Shown here in pieces: positions 22,201 to 31,992 of a DNA stretch of 64,000 nt (positions are counted from its first letter, which is position 1; every line of letters starts with the position of its first letter). Both the position numbers and the translations under genes were made by a program. Under the pieces are notes generated by a model. That model searched no databases, was not told the origin of the DNA, and saw only the letters and a program-made list of their open reading frames with translations. Source of the DNA: Diogma glabrata. Lineage: Eukaryota > Arthropoda > Insecta > Diptera > Cylindrotomidae. The stretch is from positions 101,744,462-101,808,461 of the forward strand of contig OY856188.1 in NCBI GenBank assembly GCA_963693315.1, in the 5' to 3' direction.

Positions 22201-22566
22201 TATTGTGATTGACGCTCCACTGTCCAATAGTCCTGAAATGTGTTTGTCCAAAATCCTTATTGTTAATCGCGGCCGAGGATCCTCTGTTTCTGAAAGGATA
22301 GATGAAATACAAGCTTTACGAAATAATTTCCTCATCCTCCAATATCTAATATTACGTTCTAGACGTCTAAAATACGTTCGATGTAATGATGGGAAATTAA
22401 ATGTACTAGGTGATTTTATTCTGGTTTCCTGAGTGGTGATCGATCGTCCTGCGTTGCTACATCTCTCGTCGTTTTCTTCGGGCTCATTGGATGTTGAACC
22501 GAGGGTACCATCCCCGAAGCATGTACTCTCGGACGGTAGTTTAACGACGGGTGACAATATGAACAA
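19246..22566 (-). CDS. Gypsy Pol: protease, RT, RNase H, integrase
   Basis: 1106 codons, uninterrupted. In order: aspartic protease with LLDSGAS at about 113-119; RT with SIDLKDAFWQ about 345-354, FRVMPFGL about 377-384 and the catalytic YLDD about 410-413; RNase H with Asp about 560 (RCDAS), Glu about 601 (VSELEC) and Asp about 627 (VTDHSS); integrase zinc site about 764-805 (H, H, CDTC); integrase core Asp about 835 (YIDFLGPY), Asp about 895 (HSDNGKQF) and Glu about 930 (PQSNASE); and a GPY/F-like C-terminus. All catalytic residues are present. It overlaps the gag end by 151 bases in the -1 frame, so it is probably made by -1 frameshifting; the first ATG is not necessarily used. Confidence 0.95.
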   Translation of the reverse strand: MFILSPVVKLPSESTCFGDGTLGSTSNEPEENDERCSNAGRSITTQETRIKSPSTFNFPSLHRTYFRRLERNIRYWRMRKLFRKACISSILSETEDPRPRLTIRILDKHISGLLDSGASITILGRNSLELLESAGTTYRKYTSCIRTADGTANKILGYIEVPITVNGSTKPMRFHIVPGLREELYLGIDFWEKFGIVPSFVSELTRTEPQNLNIHNLTTDQQRELDMIKDSFPSFEVSGLGKTSLVEHVIDVGDNAPVKQRHYPTSPAVQLKVYAELDRMLQMGVIEESNSSWCSPVVLVQKESGKNRLCIDSRRVNSLTKKDAYPLPLIDGLLGRLNSTKYISSIDLKDAFWQIPLAEASRDKTAFTVPGRPLYQFRVMPFGLCNAPQTMCRLMHKVIPHQYHENVFVYLDDLLVVSSTFQEHMELLSKVSSLLRAAGLTINLKKSKFVLREVKYLGFLVGEDGLRTDPDKVRAVAEYPAPSTVKQIRRLLGMAGWYQRFIPNYASVVSPITDLLKKSSGKLKWTLEAQAAFENLKRLLTTAPVLVNPDYNKEFFIRCDASLTGLGSVLYQIDEDGQECPIAFMSKKLNKAQRNYSVSELECLAAILSVKKFRGYVEGHRFTIVTDHSSLKWLMSQKDLSGRLARWSLKLQHMDFTIIHQKGTQNIVPDALSRLYDDTHEELTEALSHHINDIKIDNEGYRHKEYTDMIAKVQSSPKDFPSVKVVDDKLYIRIEPKPDAIPNDVPVWKLWVPKPMTSNMIQKHHDDSTAAHGGVKKTLELLRRLYYWPGMASQVHNYVVSCDTCKQTKATNQILRPPMQYQFETARPWQRVYIDFLGPYPRSTLGNTVLLVVLDHATKFVLLKPLRNATSPKVNAFLKNEVFLTYGVPEFLHSDNGKQFTSRNFQSLLSDFGIKHIRTGVYSPQSNASERVNRSVLAAIRAFIKGQHTKWDSLIGEIAYALRAAVHSATKYSPYYLLFGQHPISDGNTYQLLRSLYKLGEDAGEEIERADHLTLLRNRVQQNLKAAFKKSQHQYNLRSKLRTFQPQQRVFVRQHHLSDATKKFSAKLAPKFLPAMIKTKIGNVLYECIDMSGKSLGVHHAKDIRE

Positions 22567-24236
22567 TTTGCATATATAACATCCGGCTTGTTACATTTCC
22601 AACAATATAGTTTAATTCTATTCTTAGAGCACTCAGGAGCTCGATGACCGTTTACTCCACATCTGAAACACACTATTGGTTGTCTGGATATTGATGGACC
22701 AGGTTGACTGTTGTCAGAGGTTATGCTAGGTCGCTGCAATATCCGTCTCTGTGTTGAATCCACCGCATCAATATATCCATGTTGTTCTGGTTCAGCATCC
22801 ACCTCATAATCATCCATTTGCTGTACCTCGCTAATTCTTAAATTTGATGTTCTGGTTGGAACTGGTGTGGACCACAAACGTTCAAACTTCTGACATAAAG
22901 TCCGAAGTTCATCCATTGAGTGTATTGTTGCTGCTAATGTAGCATTTTTGAGATCCACACTCAGTCCCTCCCGAGCAATCTCTAGCATTTCACGATCAGC
23001 AAATGGACGTGCTAAGCGACGGTTTAACGAACCAATCTCCACCAGATATTCGTATACGCTCTCCTTGGATTTTTGTTTACGGTTCAGAAGAACGCGCAAG
23101 ATCGCCTTATCATCAGTTAGCGTACCGAAGGTCTGTAGGAGTCCCTCCCTTAGCACTGGGTAGGTCACCACCTCATATTCATGAGTTAAATTCAAATAGT
23201 ATCTGTCGGCCGCTGCTTTCAGATACCGTGGTATGATAGACCTAAGGTCGTCCCATGACACACGGTCTCTTCTGGCAGCCGCCTCCACTCTATGAATGAA
23301 CTCATGAATATCAGGAGAGTGACCATCCCCTGTGAAGGTTGGAACCCAATTTGAGTCATAACGACTCAAATTGTTCCCACGAACCCCTCGGTACTCCACT
23401 GGTGCTAACGCTGGAGCCGCGTCACGCCATACCTGAGGAGGTTGGTTGTATGGTGGTGGTGCTGTTAGTGGAGCTGGTGGATATATTGGTGGTAGTTGTA
23501 CCTGTGGTACTGATGGATAATTTAATTGTGGTTGTGGTTGTACCAATGCTGGATTGTTATGTGTATGTTCAGACTGGAGTGATGGACCCAATTGTGGTAT
23601 TGCAAAGTCCTCGGCTCTCAACCCAGATTGCTGGAAATAAGCCGGTGGTAATTGATCTGACCGTCTCTGATGTTGCTGGTTTGGACGATTCAGACTATTT
23701 ATTGTTTCCGATATTGGCCGTACTGGGATCGGTGTGGATCTCTCATCTGGTTGAAAAGCAGGTGAAGCAGGTGGAGCAGATGATACTCCTGGTTTACTCT
23801 GCATAATTGGACGTGTTGATAATGATCCTATTATACTCCAAGCGCGTGACAATTGTGAGATAGCGTAGGTGCGGGCTTCTTGCAAGTCATTGCGAGGACC
23901 CAACCTATTCATCCTACCCGTATAATGTAACACTCGATTCGCCAAACCATCCAAGAGGGTCTGATCAATCGGTGACTGAAGTCGACGTACTTGATCTAAA
24001 ACAACTTGTGCTGCCTGCACCACCGTTTGAGACTCAGCTACCAAGTCTCTCGCATGAGATACCGTTACTGGAACTGCACCATGATCCACGTGGTTTCGCA
24101 GTTCCTCTGCCCAACTGACCCCTCCAAAATCCACACCCCGAACCAGACATTCGATCTGCAGTTCGCTGGGTTCTAGACCATAGAACGGATGGTCAACGTC
24201 TATTTGGTTTGACATTTTGATGGTAAAATTTATCAA
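22416..24236 (-). CDS. Gypsy Gag (capsid and nucleocapsid)
   Basis: 606 codons. The N-terminal part is helical and polar. A Pro/Gln-rich spacer lies at about 150-280. The retrotransposon capsid domain is at about 297-455 (WVPTFTGDG... to FERLW). A CCHC zinc knuckle is at about 523-536 (CFRCGVNGHRAPEC), followed by a second Cys-rich stretch (CWKCNK...CSYC, about 545-561). Gag forms the particle and binds the RNA. Two candidate starts are close together (Met 1 and Met 8, the latter at about 24215); Met 8 starts the conserved-looking MSNQIDVDHPFYG. Confidence 0.93.
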   Translation of the reverse strand: MINFTIKMSNQIDVDHPFYGLEPSELQIECLVRGVDFGGVSWAEELRNHVDHGAVPVTVSHARDLVAESQTVVQAAQVVLDQVRRLQSPIDQTLLDGLANRVLHYTGRMNRLGPRNDLQEARTYAISQLSRAWSIIGSLSTRPIMQSKPGVSSAPPASPAFQPDERSTPIPVRPISETINSLNRPNQQHQRRSDQLPPAYFQQSGLRAEDFAIPQLGPSLQSEHTHNNPALVQPQPQLNYPSVPQVQLPPIYPPAPLTAPPPYNQPPQVWRDAAPALAPVEYRGVRGNNLSRYDSNWVPTFTGDGHSPDIHEFIHRVEAAARRDRVSWDDLRSIIPRYLKAAADRYYLNLTHEYEVVTYPVLREGLLQTFGTLTDDKAILRVLLNRKQKSKESVYEYLVEIGSLNRRLARPFADREMLEIAREGLSVDLKNATLAATIHSMDELRTLCQKFERLWSTPVPTRTSNLRISEVQQMDDYEVDAEPEQHGYIDAVDSTQRRILQRPSITSDNSQPGPSISRQPIVCFRCGVNGHRAPECSKNRIKLYCWKCNKPDVIYANCSYCHPSLNYRPRVHASGMVPSVQHPMSPKKTTRDVATQDDRSPLRKPE

Positions 24237-26133
24237 ATCCAGAATTCACAAAATCAAACAACAATAATAAAACCAATTCTCAACAACCAAAAAAAAAATG
24301 TAGAGTTAGTACGACGGAAATGTAAAAGTGAAAACAATAAAAACCGCAAAACGGAAAAAAACAACGAACGCCCCAAAAAAACAGAAAATTTTTGTAAAAA
24401 CCAAACTTGTAAAGGAACAAAAAAACTGTCGTAGCTAATCTTTGCTGAATCTTTACAGAAATTCCTAAGATATTGTATATTAAAATATAATTTATTTATT
24501 TAATTTCAGATATACTGAAATATATATATATACCTAAAATTAGTTATTGACGATAGCACCCCTAAAATATATTTATTTATTTTAAAAAAAATTGAAAAAT
24601 AAAAAATATTCAAAAAGGATGTTTATTTATTGGATGCAACGTCCTAGCTCAAAATATTGATTTATTTTTTAAAAAAAAATAAAAAATATTTATTTATTTC
24701 TTGACGTATTGCTTAATTAATAAAAAATTTATTTTATTTAATTACCTAAAATTATTTAAATTTAAAAAAAATTATTTAGTTACCCAAAATTTAATTTACG
24801 AAAATTTATTTTATTTAATAAAAATTATTTATTTAATTTTTTGAAAAATTTGTTTGATTTATTTTATTTTTATTTAATATAATAAGAGATTCCCAAAATC
24901 TAGATTCGTCTGGAGACACATAAAAGTAAGTATGGCTACAATATCCATTTTATTTAGTATTTGAATTATCGCGTTCGCGAGCCCACTCCAACAATGCATG
25001 TGAGAACCGACTAGAAAAGCCCCTAACGACCAGATTCTACAGAACAGTATCTCCCCAACCTAACAAAAACAATCGCAACTGTCACGATTAGACTCCAGGC
25101 CCATTTCTACTGACCCAGCTGCGGTTGTTCTACCTAAAAATAAATTACCATTAAACTAATGCCATAGTCGAAGAACGCTCCCGAACACCAGACTTCAAAT
25201 CCTAAACTTAATGAAAACTGTCTATTGCAAGCTAAATGTAAGAGTGGAAAAATGTTGAAGTTGTGTGAGGTGAAGCCTCGATCCTGATAAAAAAATGATT
25301 GGTTCTCCTCTTCATTTCGTTAAAGAAGCTTCTGTGCAGGGAATGGTACTACTGGTTTGTACCTAAGTACAGACCAGCAGTAGTCACTCCCTTATCACCA
25401 GAAAACTCCTTCTGAAATGAAGAGAAGAAACCAATGAACTTCGATCGCATGTCCATAATGGACAGAGGCGATCTAAGAACATAATTATGTTAAGGAGATA
25501 AGCCCCATGGATCCTTTGTTAGAGGTACCGCTGAGAGAAATTATCAATTACACACTTGTAATCATTACACAACAATAAAAAAATTAACACCCAAAAAAAA
25601 ATCAATTAATTCTAACAAACGCTCAACTGTAGTGGAATGTACAATATTTTCATCGCGAAATTAAAAATAGTTCGAATCTACCACAACCAAAACAGGATTT
25701 TCACCGATTATAACCATTAGTGGTAAAGAAATTAAAATCATGTATTTGTTTCACGCAGGCCAAAATGCACCGTTAAAACGAGCATCAGATTCCAGATCTA
25801 ATTTATTAATGTATAAATATTTAAATATGATCTACTATCCAATTCCTATCAATGTATAATATTTGCCAAAGCTACTCACAAAAAGTTCAAATGGCTAAAT
25901 CGTTTCATCGGTTTGGTTTCTTAATTTCATCTCGTTGGTGCTATTGTAACATAACACTCCACACAAACCACTACATCCGCTTCCTATATACCAAAAATAT
26001 GTACAAATATGTACAATTATACAACAATTAACCTACTATATACACTATGTACAATGACAGTATAAAAAAACAGTCTCCGAAAAAAATTACTGCCCCAAAA
26101 CGGTTTTTTTCCAAATTCAGAACAAAATACATT
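24237..26133 (-). other. Gypsy leader, gag-proximal part
   Basis: Very AT-rich from 24,440 to 24,880 with repeated ATTTATTTA-type runs, then more balanced sequence from 24,900. No frame with a recognisable protein. It contains the hairpin at about 25,297-25,437. Confidence 0.5.
25297..25437. repeat. Long imperfect hairpin in the gypsy leader
   Basis: GATTGGTTCTCCTCTTCATT (near 25,298) pairs with AATGAAGAGAAGAAACCAAT (near 25,414), and the pairing continues inward to TTTGTACC/GTACAGACC around a short loop. The arms are about 65 bases with several bulges. Because it lies in the transcribed leader, it could be a packaging, translation or processing structure of the genomic RNA; this is inference. 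Confidence 0.7.
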
Positions 26134-26820
26134 TCAAAGATGCACACAATTTCCCGGGGCCACTTGCGGTCCCAACCACCGTCGAGGGTTCTCTCCCCTG
26201 TGATTGGACTCAGAGATAGCGTTCTCTTCAGCCAATATCTCCGCATAAGCGTGCATGACTGACGAGAACTCTACCTCCTCGGCCAACCACGCTGCCTTCT
26301 GCTTCTTCCTCCTACTCTTTTTCTCCCTCCACCTTTTCCTATCCCTTTCTAGCCTCCTCAATCGATATCTCTCTCGCGCATCCATCACTTCATCCACACA
26401 CTCATTCACTTCATCAACTACCACTTCTCCTACCAACTCCTCATTCATCTCATCCACTTCCTCCACTCCATGCACTACCTCATCTGCCCACTCATTTATC
26501 TCCTTATTCATCACTCCATCCGCCAACTCATTCACTTCCTCATTTACAATCTCACTTATCACTACATCCAACCATTCATCATACTGCTCATTCGCTATGT
26601 CATCCATCAATTCTAAATATAGTTGATTCCTTTTCTCATCCAGTTCTGCATTCATTTTTTCCTGTTCCCTCTCATTCACCACATTCATCACTTCACTCAC
26701 AATCTCATGCATTACTTCATCTACCTCATTCACACCCGGCTTAACCGCTGCCTGACCCAACTCTCCTGGCCCCGGCCGACGCTTGCTCCTAAACGAGCCA
26801 AAATTTCTGACTGTGTGCAT
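26134..26820 (-). CDS. Extra leader ORF of gypsy: repetitive acidic protein
   Basis: 228 codons, open, lying between the 5' LTR and gag and read in the same direction. Residues about 25-150 are a run of short repeats built on V-N/D-E-V/W-x-x-E/V, strongly acidic with Glu, Val, Asp and Asn. They are followed by a basic segment (about 150-175, RYRRLERDRKRWREKKSRRKK type). This resembles a coiled-coil or low-complexity protein; no database family is recognised. The other strand is also open (26255-26626), as expected of repeat-biased codons, so coding is not proven. It could be a captured host fragment or a simple-repeat expansion. Confidence 0.5.
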   Translation of the reverse strand: MHTVRNFGSFRSKRRPGPGELGQAAVKPGVNEVDEVMHEIVSEVMNVVNEREQEKMNAELDEKRNQLYLELMDDIANEQYDEWLDVVISEIVNEEVNELADGVMNKEINEWADEVVHGVEEVDEMNEELVGEVVVDEVNECVDEVMDARERYRLRRLERDRKRWREKKSRRKKQKAAWLAEEVEFSSVMHAYAEILAEENAISESNHRGENPRRWLGPQVAPGNCVHL

Positions 26821-27489
26821 TTTTGAGTGTAAGAAATATAGTGTTAATCCAAATACAATTCTACACTATTGTAAAAACCAAATTAAATGTTAGAATTAGA
26901 ATTTAATCTTTAGAATATTATATTTAATTAGAGAAAAACAAATAATGGTATTTTTAACACTGGCTCTACCAAGAACTCAAAGACCAAAAGGTTAATGCGA
27001 AAGCAGAATACAATTTCCTTTCAAATTCTAATAAGTCTTAGAATTGCTTATTATTTGTCTTCTTCAAGTAAATATTTATATATCCCAAAATTAAATGTAC
27101 CTGTGCAGCATTTAATGGTCATTTGAATTCGTTATTGCAACTACCGCTGAATTCAATTCTCAAAAATTCCTTTTAAATTTATCAAATTGTGAAATTCTTA
27201 AAAATTATTAAAAAAATGAAAAAATTCTATATATATTTGATATATATGTAAAAGAAAAATATACATATAAAAAAAACCCAACTGGTTCTTATCCAAACAA
27301 GTTCGAAGTCAACCAAACCGGTTGACACCGCCCAAATACATGAAAAAAAATGAAAAAAATATTTTTCGCGCCGAAAATAGCTCTAAATAACACAACAAAT
27401 TCGTACCTAACGGTAACAAAACTCCACCGTAATCACGGTATTATATTACCAAAATATTCCCCCGGTCCGTTTTTGGTTCGGCGACAGAT
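26821..27489 (-). other. Gypsy leader, LTR-proximal part
   Basis: AT-rich, with no gene. Just inside the 5' LTR the minus strand reads ATCTGTCGCCGAACC, which is where a primer-binding site should be. It is not a standard TGG-initiated match that I can assign to a tRNA. Confidence 0.5.
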
Positions 27490-28578
27490 TGTTAGTATGG
27501 ACCTTTCGTACAAAATAATATTAATAATATTGCTACGGGATAGCGTTTATCCCCACAGAATCCTAAATTTGGGAATCTCTTATTATCTGAAAAAAATCTA
27601 GCCTATCATTCCAAAGGGGAACGAGGAATAAAAAAAAATTAATATATTTACTGTAAGTACCTTAACTTATAACTGTTGATTGAAGATTTGGTCTATGTGT
27701 TCCAATTCCCTTGACTAATCAACCAACTGTATTGGATGAACTAATTTGTGAACATCAGTTGCTGCTGCTGAATTACACCTTCGTTGTTCGAAATGCCCAA
27801 TTGAACATTGCCTTTAATCCTTTAACTTTCCACTTCATATTTTGCTTTAAATCCATACGGTTTCTACAACCGGAAAATCCACCATACACTCGACTGTTTC
27901 TAACTGTGGTAATATGCTTCGATCACTGTTATCCTTACTACTCATACTTTCGATAACATCATTGGATACTTTATTTTTCACGTACTGCCACTTTTATAAA
28001 GCAATCTTTTTCCTTTATGATAAATTAAGTATAAACTTAATGATAACAGAATGAAACACTTTGTTAAAAAATATATATATATTTCATCCAAATCACACAC
28101 TAATGAAAACAAAGTTAACCTTTTTTCTGTATAAATTAAAACAATTTCTTTTTAAACTCAAAATAAAATGGAATTAGTATTTTTTCTTTAATACGTTTTA
28201 TTGAGTGTTTAATAACAATCTCAATTCAACATTTTGGTTGAAGACCCAAAAACAGAAAGACAATATTTTCAAACCAAAATGTGTTTTTGTTAATTCTTTT
28301 TGACATCTTATCATGTCAAAATAGCTCGGGTAATACTAAAAAGAAATTCAATAAAGATTAATAACGACATCTGTTTGTTAGAATTGGAAATAAAAATTTA
28401 GTACGTTCGTTTGCTTTTTATAGTACAATTGAAATTTAACTAGCAGTTAAGTATTAGAAAATTTTAAATTATTGTTAATGTGAAAATGAATGGAAACTAA
28501 TGAAATACATTTTTATTGAATTGAAAACGAAGATGAATTTGGTTCTATTATTGTTTTGCGATTATTGCGATCGTTACA
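27490..28578 (-). repeat. Gypsy 5' LTR
   Basis: 1089 bp, virtually identical to 17827-18915. The promoter of the element should lie here, but I cannot pin down a TATA box because the LTR is AT-rich throughout. Confidence 0.93.
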
Positions 28579-30882
28579 AAGTTCCCACACAAGAACATAC
28601 ATAAATACACTTGGACATCACCAAATGGAAGAACCAAGAATCAAATTGATCACGTACTGGTGAATAAGAAGTTTCTATCCTCACTACAAGACGTCAGAGC
28701 AAAGCGAGGAGCAGACATACACAGCGACCATCAACTGGTAATTGCAACATTCAAAATTAAACCAGCCGCTGTAAAACACAACAAGTCATGTCAGAGGAAA
28801 TTTAACATCAACAGATTGAGCGACAAAAATACAAATAACATCTTCAAAGAATCGCTCCAGCTCAATCTACCAAACAACGAAACCACCAGCATTGATGAAA
28901 AATGGGAACAAGTTAAAGAAGCTTACGTCAAAACTGCTACAGATGTGCTTGGATACCAAGACAAATCACGGAAACCATGGATTAGCGATGATACCTGGAA
29001 GAAAATTGAAGAGCGTCGTCAGCTCAAGTTGCAATTGTGTCACCAGAACACAACCGAGATCCGCAGCAAATATGAAAGTACAGCAAAACAAGTTAAAAAG
29101 ATGGCAAGGAATGATCGCAGAAGATATACAGAAAGCATTCTCAAGACTGCAGAAACAGCAGCAGCTAATAGAAATATGCGCACACTACACAAATGCGTGA
29201 GAAAGGTCACCAACAAATATACAAACACTCCACCAATAAAGGATGAATCTGGTCAAACCCTCACACAACATAAACAGCAGCTAAATAGATGGAAAGAATA
29301 CTTCGAAGACAACTGCCACCAACATGAAGATAACTTGCAGTCTCCGGATGACAACTATAACGAAACTATCAGCACCCATCCACCAACGGAACGGGAAGTT
29401 AGAGATGCCATACAAAAACTCAAGAATAACAAATCTGCTGGTACAGATAATATATCAGCAGAATTACTCAAAGCAGACGTAAACACAACAGCAGAAGCTC
29501 TAACACCACTATTAGCTGATGTATGGAACGAAGGTAAAATACCAACCAAATGGAAAGAAGGTTTAACCATAACAATCCCAAAGAAAGGTGATCTAAGAGA
29601 ATGCAAAAATTGGAGAGGTATATCTCTGCTCAACACAATAATGAAAATACTAGCGATGATCATTCTCGAAAGAATATCGCCATCAATTAACATGAAACTA
29701 AGAAACGAACAAGCCGGCTTTAGACCAGGAAGAAGCTGTACCGATCATATCAACACAATCCGTATCATCATAGAGCAATCAAACGAATGGAATTCACCAT
29801 TGTATCTCCTCTTCGTGGACTTCGAACGCGCCTTCGACTCAATTAACAGAAGCGCGATATGGAAGACACTTTGTGAAATGGGCGTCCCGAAGAAAATAGT
29901 TGATCTAATCAAAGAAATGTATCGGGATGCTGGAAACAGAATACAATACAAAGGACAGCAAAGTGATAAATACTACAACCACCGAGGAGTGAGACAAGGC
30001 TGTGTACTATCCCCGCTACTATTCCTGATAGTACTAGATAGTATCATGAGAAAGCTCGATGATGCAAGTCCTAATGGAATCCAATGGAACACAACAAGCC
30101 GGCTCAATGATCTAGACTACGCAGATGACATCTGTCTACTTACACACACACATACGGAAATGCAGCAGAAAATACAGAAGCTATCAGCCCTTGCACATGA
30201 AGTCGGTCTCAACATTAATATCAGGAAAACAAAGTCTATGAGATTGAACACCAAAACGATAACACCAATTACCATCAACAATACACAAGTGGATGAAGTC
30301 GACAAATTTGTGTACCTTGGTTGTACTGTAGCAAAAACAGGCGGGACTGAAGAAGATATCAGTCAGCGTATTAACAAAGCTAGAAATACGTTCAATATGC
30401 TTCACAAGATCTGGAATGCATCCGTCCTGTCAAGAAAGACAAAGCTACGAATGTTCAATGCATGTGTCAAGTCAGTACTGCTATATGGGTGTGAAACGTG
30501 GAAACACACAAAGAAGATCACAAATCAACTACAGGTGTTTGTGAACAAATGCCTGAGAAGACTGATCAAGTGCTTCTGGCCGAACACCATCAGTAACCAG
30601 GATCTTCTACGACAGACAGAGCAGTTAGACATTGAGTCCGAGATAAAACAAAGGAAATGGAGATGGATAGGACACACACTGAGGAAACCAGCTAAAGATA
30701 TAACAAGGATGTCCCTAGAGTGGAATCCACAAGGTAAAAGGAGAGTTGGAAGACCACCCATGACGTGGAGGAAAACGGTGCTAGCTGAAGCAAAACAAAT
30801 CGGGAAGACATGGGGTGAACTGAAAGCGATTGCCCCGAACAGAGTCAGATGGTCCAGCCTAGTAGACGCCCTATGCTCCTAA
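28579..30882 (+). CDS. LINE ORF, reverse-transcriptase half
   Basis: Continues the endonuclease frame from 17826 after the gypsy insertion. It starts with the end of the endonuclease (GADIHSDHQLVIATF). The RT shows NWRGISLL, QAGFRPGRSC, LLFVDFERAFDSI, GVRQGCVLSPLLF and the catalytic YADD at about 487-490 (counted from the GTG at 28660). The C-terminal tail WRWIGHTLRK...GKRRVGRPP...WRKTV is a conserved nucleic-acid-binding tail of these elements. No RNase H. It ends with a proper stop 16 bases before the poly-A tract. All key residues are present, so this element was probably active until the gypsy insertion. Confidence 0.92.
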   Translation, partial: KFPHKNIHKYTWTSPNGRTKNQIDHVLVNKKFLSSLQDVRAKRGADIHSDHQLVIATFKIKPAAVKHNKSCQRKFNINRLSDKNTNNIFKESLQLNLPNNETTSIDEKWEQVKEAYVKTATDVLGYQDKSRKPWISDDTWKKIEERRQLKLQLCHQNTTEIRSKYESTAKQVKKMARNDRRRYTESILKTAETAAANRNMRTLHKCVRKVTNKYTNTPPIKDESGQTLTQHKQQLNRWKEYFEDNCHQHEDNLQSPDDNYNETISTHPPTEREVRDAIQKLKNNKSAGTDNISAELLKADVNTTAEALTPLLADVWNEGKIPTKWKEGLTITIPKKGDLRECKNWRGISLLNTIMKILAMIILERISPSINMKLRNEQAGFRPGRSCTDHINTIRIIIEQSNEWNSPLYLLFVDFERAFDSINRSAIWKTLCEMGVPKKIVDLIKEMYRDAGNRIQYKGQQSDKYYNHRGVRQGCVLSPLLFLIVLDSIMRKLDDASPNGIQWNTTSRLNDLDYADDICLLTHTHTEMQQKIQKLSALAHEVGLNINIRKTKSMRLNTKTITPITINNTQVDEVDKFVYLGCTVAKTGGTEEDISQRINKARNTFNMLHKIWNASVLSRKTKLRMFNACVKSVLLYGCETWKHTKKITNQLQVFVNKCLRRLIKCFWPNTISNQDLLRQTEQLDIESEIKQRKWRWIGHTLRKPAKDITRMSLEWNPQGKRRVGRPPMTWRKTVLAEAKQIGKTWGELKAIAPNRVRWSSLVDALCS

Positions 30883-30897
30883 ATGGAGATAAAGGAG

Positions 30898-30898
<1 letters not shown>

Positions 30899-30928
<30 letters not shown>
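30899..30928 (+). repeat. LINE poly-A tail
   Basis: About 30 uninterrupted A residues between the RT stop and the second target copy. An uninterrupted tail this long suggests a fairly young insertion. Confidence 0.9.
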
Positions 30929-30929
<1 letters not shown>

Positions 30930-30936
30930 ATTTATT

Positions 30937-31956
30937 CTATGTCTGAAGTAAAGACATATATTTATGTTTTCTCCATCTTAACAATATTGATGATAAATCA
31001 TCTTGTTTAGTTGGACCAATATGCATTAAGTCGTTTAGACTTACGCCAGTTGTGGTTTTAGCTGATGCATCAAAAACAATTCTTAACTTCGTTGATGAAC
31101 TACTTTCTTTGAAAACTGCGTGATGTGGCAAATAATAGCATTTTTCAATATTTTCATATAGATTATTTTGTGTTGGTTCCATATGATTCAAATCTAGATA
31201 ATCTTGTATTATTTTAGAATAATCAGATTTTAATTCTGCATTCTTATTTAATCTTTTTTCGATTTGTAAAAATCTAGACATTGCAGAAAATCTTGATTTT
31301 CCTAATTTTAGATTAGTATTATCTTTAAACGGAATTTTCACAACATATCGGCCATCTGCTTGTTTCTTGTAAGTTTCTTCATAGAATTTTTCGCAGTATT
31401 TTTCATCCGATGTTTGTTGTCTCGCATCGTGTATTTCTTCAATTTCCCAAAATCTTTTCAGATCATAATCTTCGTTCACTGTACCAACCATACTTATTAG
31501 TTGATCGCTATTTTTTTGAGATGTGTTGCCTAGTAGGATATATCCAAGCTCAGTTTTTTGAGCTACAGGAGTATTTATATTTCCTTTGATTAAACCAGTT
31601 TGTATTATACTGGAATAGTAATCTGCGCCTAGTAATACATCTATTGGAGCTGGAACATTATAGTTTGGATCTGCAAGAACTATATTTTGAAAATGTTTAC
31701 ATTGGATTTCCTTTATATTTTGTTCTGGAAGATTTGGTGTTATATTTTGCAAAACCATCGCTTCTATGTTTAAATTAAATAGTGATGGATATATAGGTCT
31801 AATGTTTAACTCGACCACATGTTTTATTTTTGCTGTTTTTGTTGATGCTAAACCTGAAACTTCAGTGTTGATCCTTGTTTTATTTAAGCATAGTCGCTGA
31901 ACTGTATCTTCAGTTATGAATGATGCTTGTGAGCCAGGATCAATCAATATTCTCAA
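30937..31956 (-). pseudogene. BEL protease and N-terminal RT, cut by the LINE
   Basis: 339 codons. An aspartic-protease motif is at the start (LIDPGSQASFI, with DPGS where DSGS/DTGS is more usual), then a linker and the RT N-terminus (KLRIVFDASAKTTTGVSLND). The frame ends at a stop right at the LINE target site. The other half of RT begins on the far side at 16910. It is separated from gag by the hAT MITE at 31993. The apparent Met is internal: the frame runs on upstream to the MITE. Confidence 0.88.
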
Positions 31957-31984
31957 GTATTCATCTATTCCGTTCCTTCCTCTT

Positions 31985-31992
31985 GTTTTAAC
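31985..31992. repeat. hAT MITE target-site duplication, left copy
   Basis: GTTTTAAC, repeated at 32357-32364. Confidence 0.9.

Larger units (their letters stand above)
17827..28578 (-). mobile_element. Ty3/gypsy LTR retrotransposon
   Basis: 10,752 bp with 1089-bp LTRs (TG...CA), 4-bp target duplications, and intact gag and pol frames on the minus strand with a -1 frame relation. Only one difference between the LTRs was noticed (17832 versus 27495), so the insertion is young and the copy may be active. Two features are unusual: the LTRs are long, and a leader of about 3.2 kb separates the 5' LTR from gag and contains an extra repetitive ORF and a large hairpin. No env is present. Confidence 0.94.
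16918..30925 (+). mobile_element. LINE (non-LTR retrotransposon), split by a gypsy insertion
   Basis: It starts with an RNA-polymerase-III-like head (16918-17020), encodes an endonuclease-RT polyprotein in one frame that is interrupted only by the gypsy element, and ends with about 30 A residues. It is flanked by an approximately 13-bp duplication within the BEL RT gene. Without gypsy it is about 3.25 kb. Presence of its own 5' head suggests a full-length rather than 5'-truncated copy. The protein resembles RTE-group and craniofacial-development-protein-2-like elements; the exact clade is not resolved. Confidence 0.9.

Noticed and set aside
26255..26826. Plus-strand Ser/Thr-rich frames opposite the gypsy leader ORF
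   Set aside because: Complement of the acidic repeat; antisense to the element's transcription.
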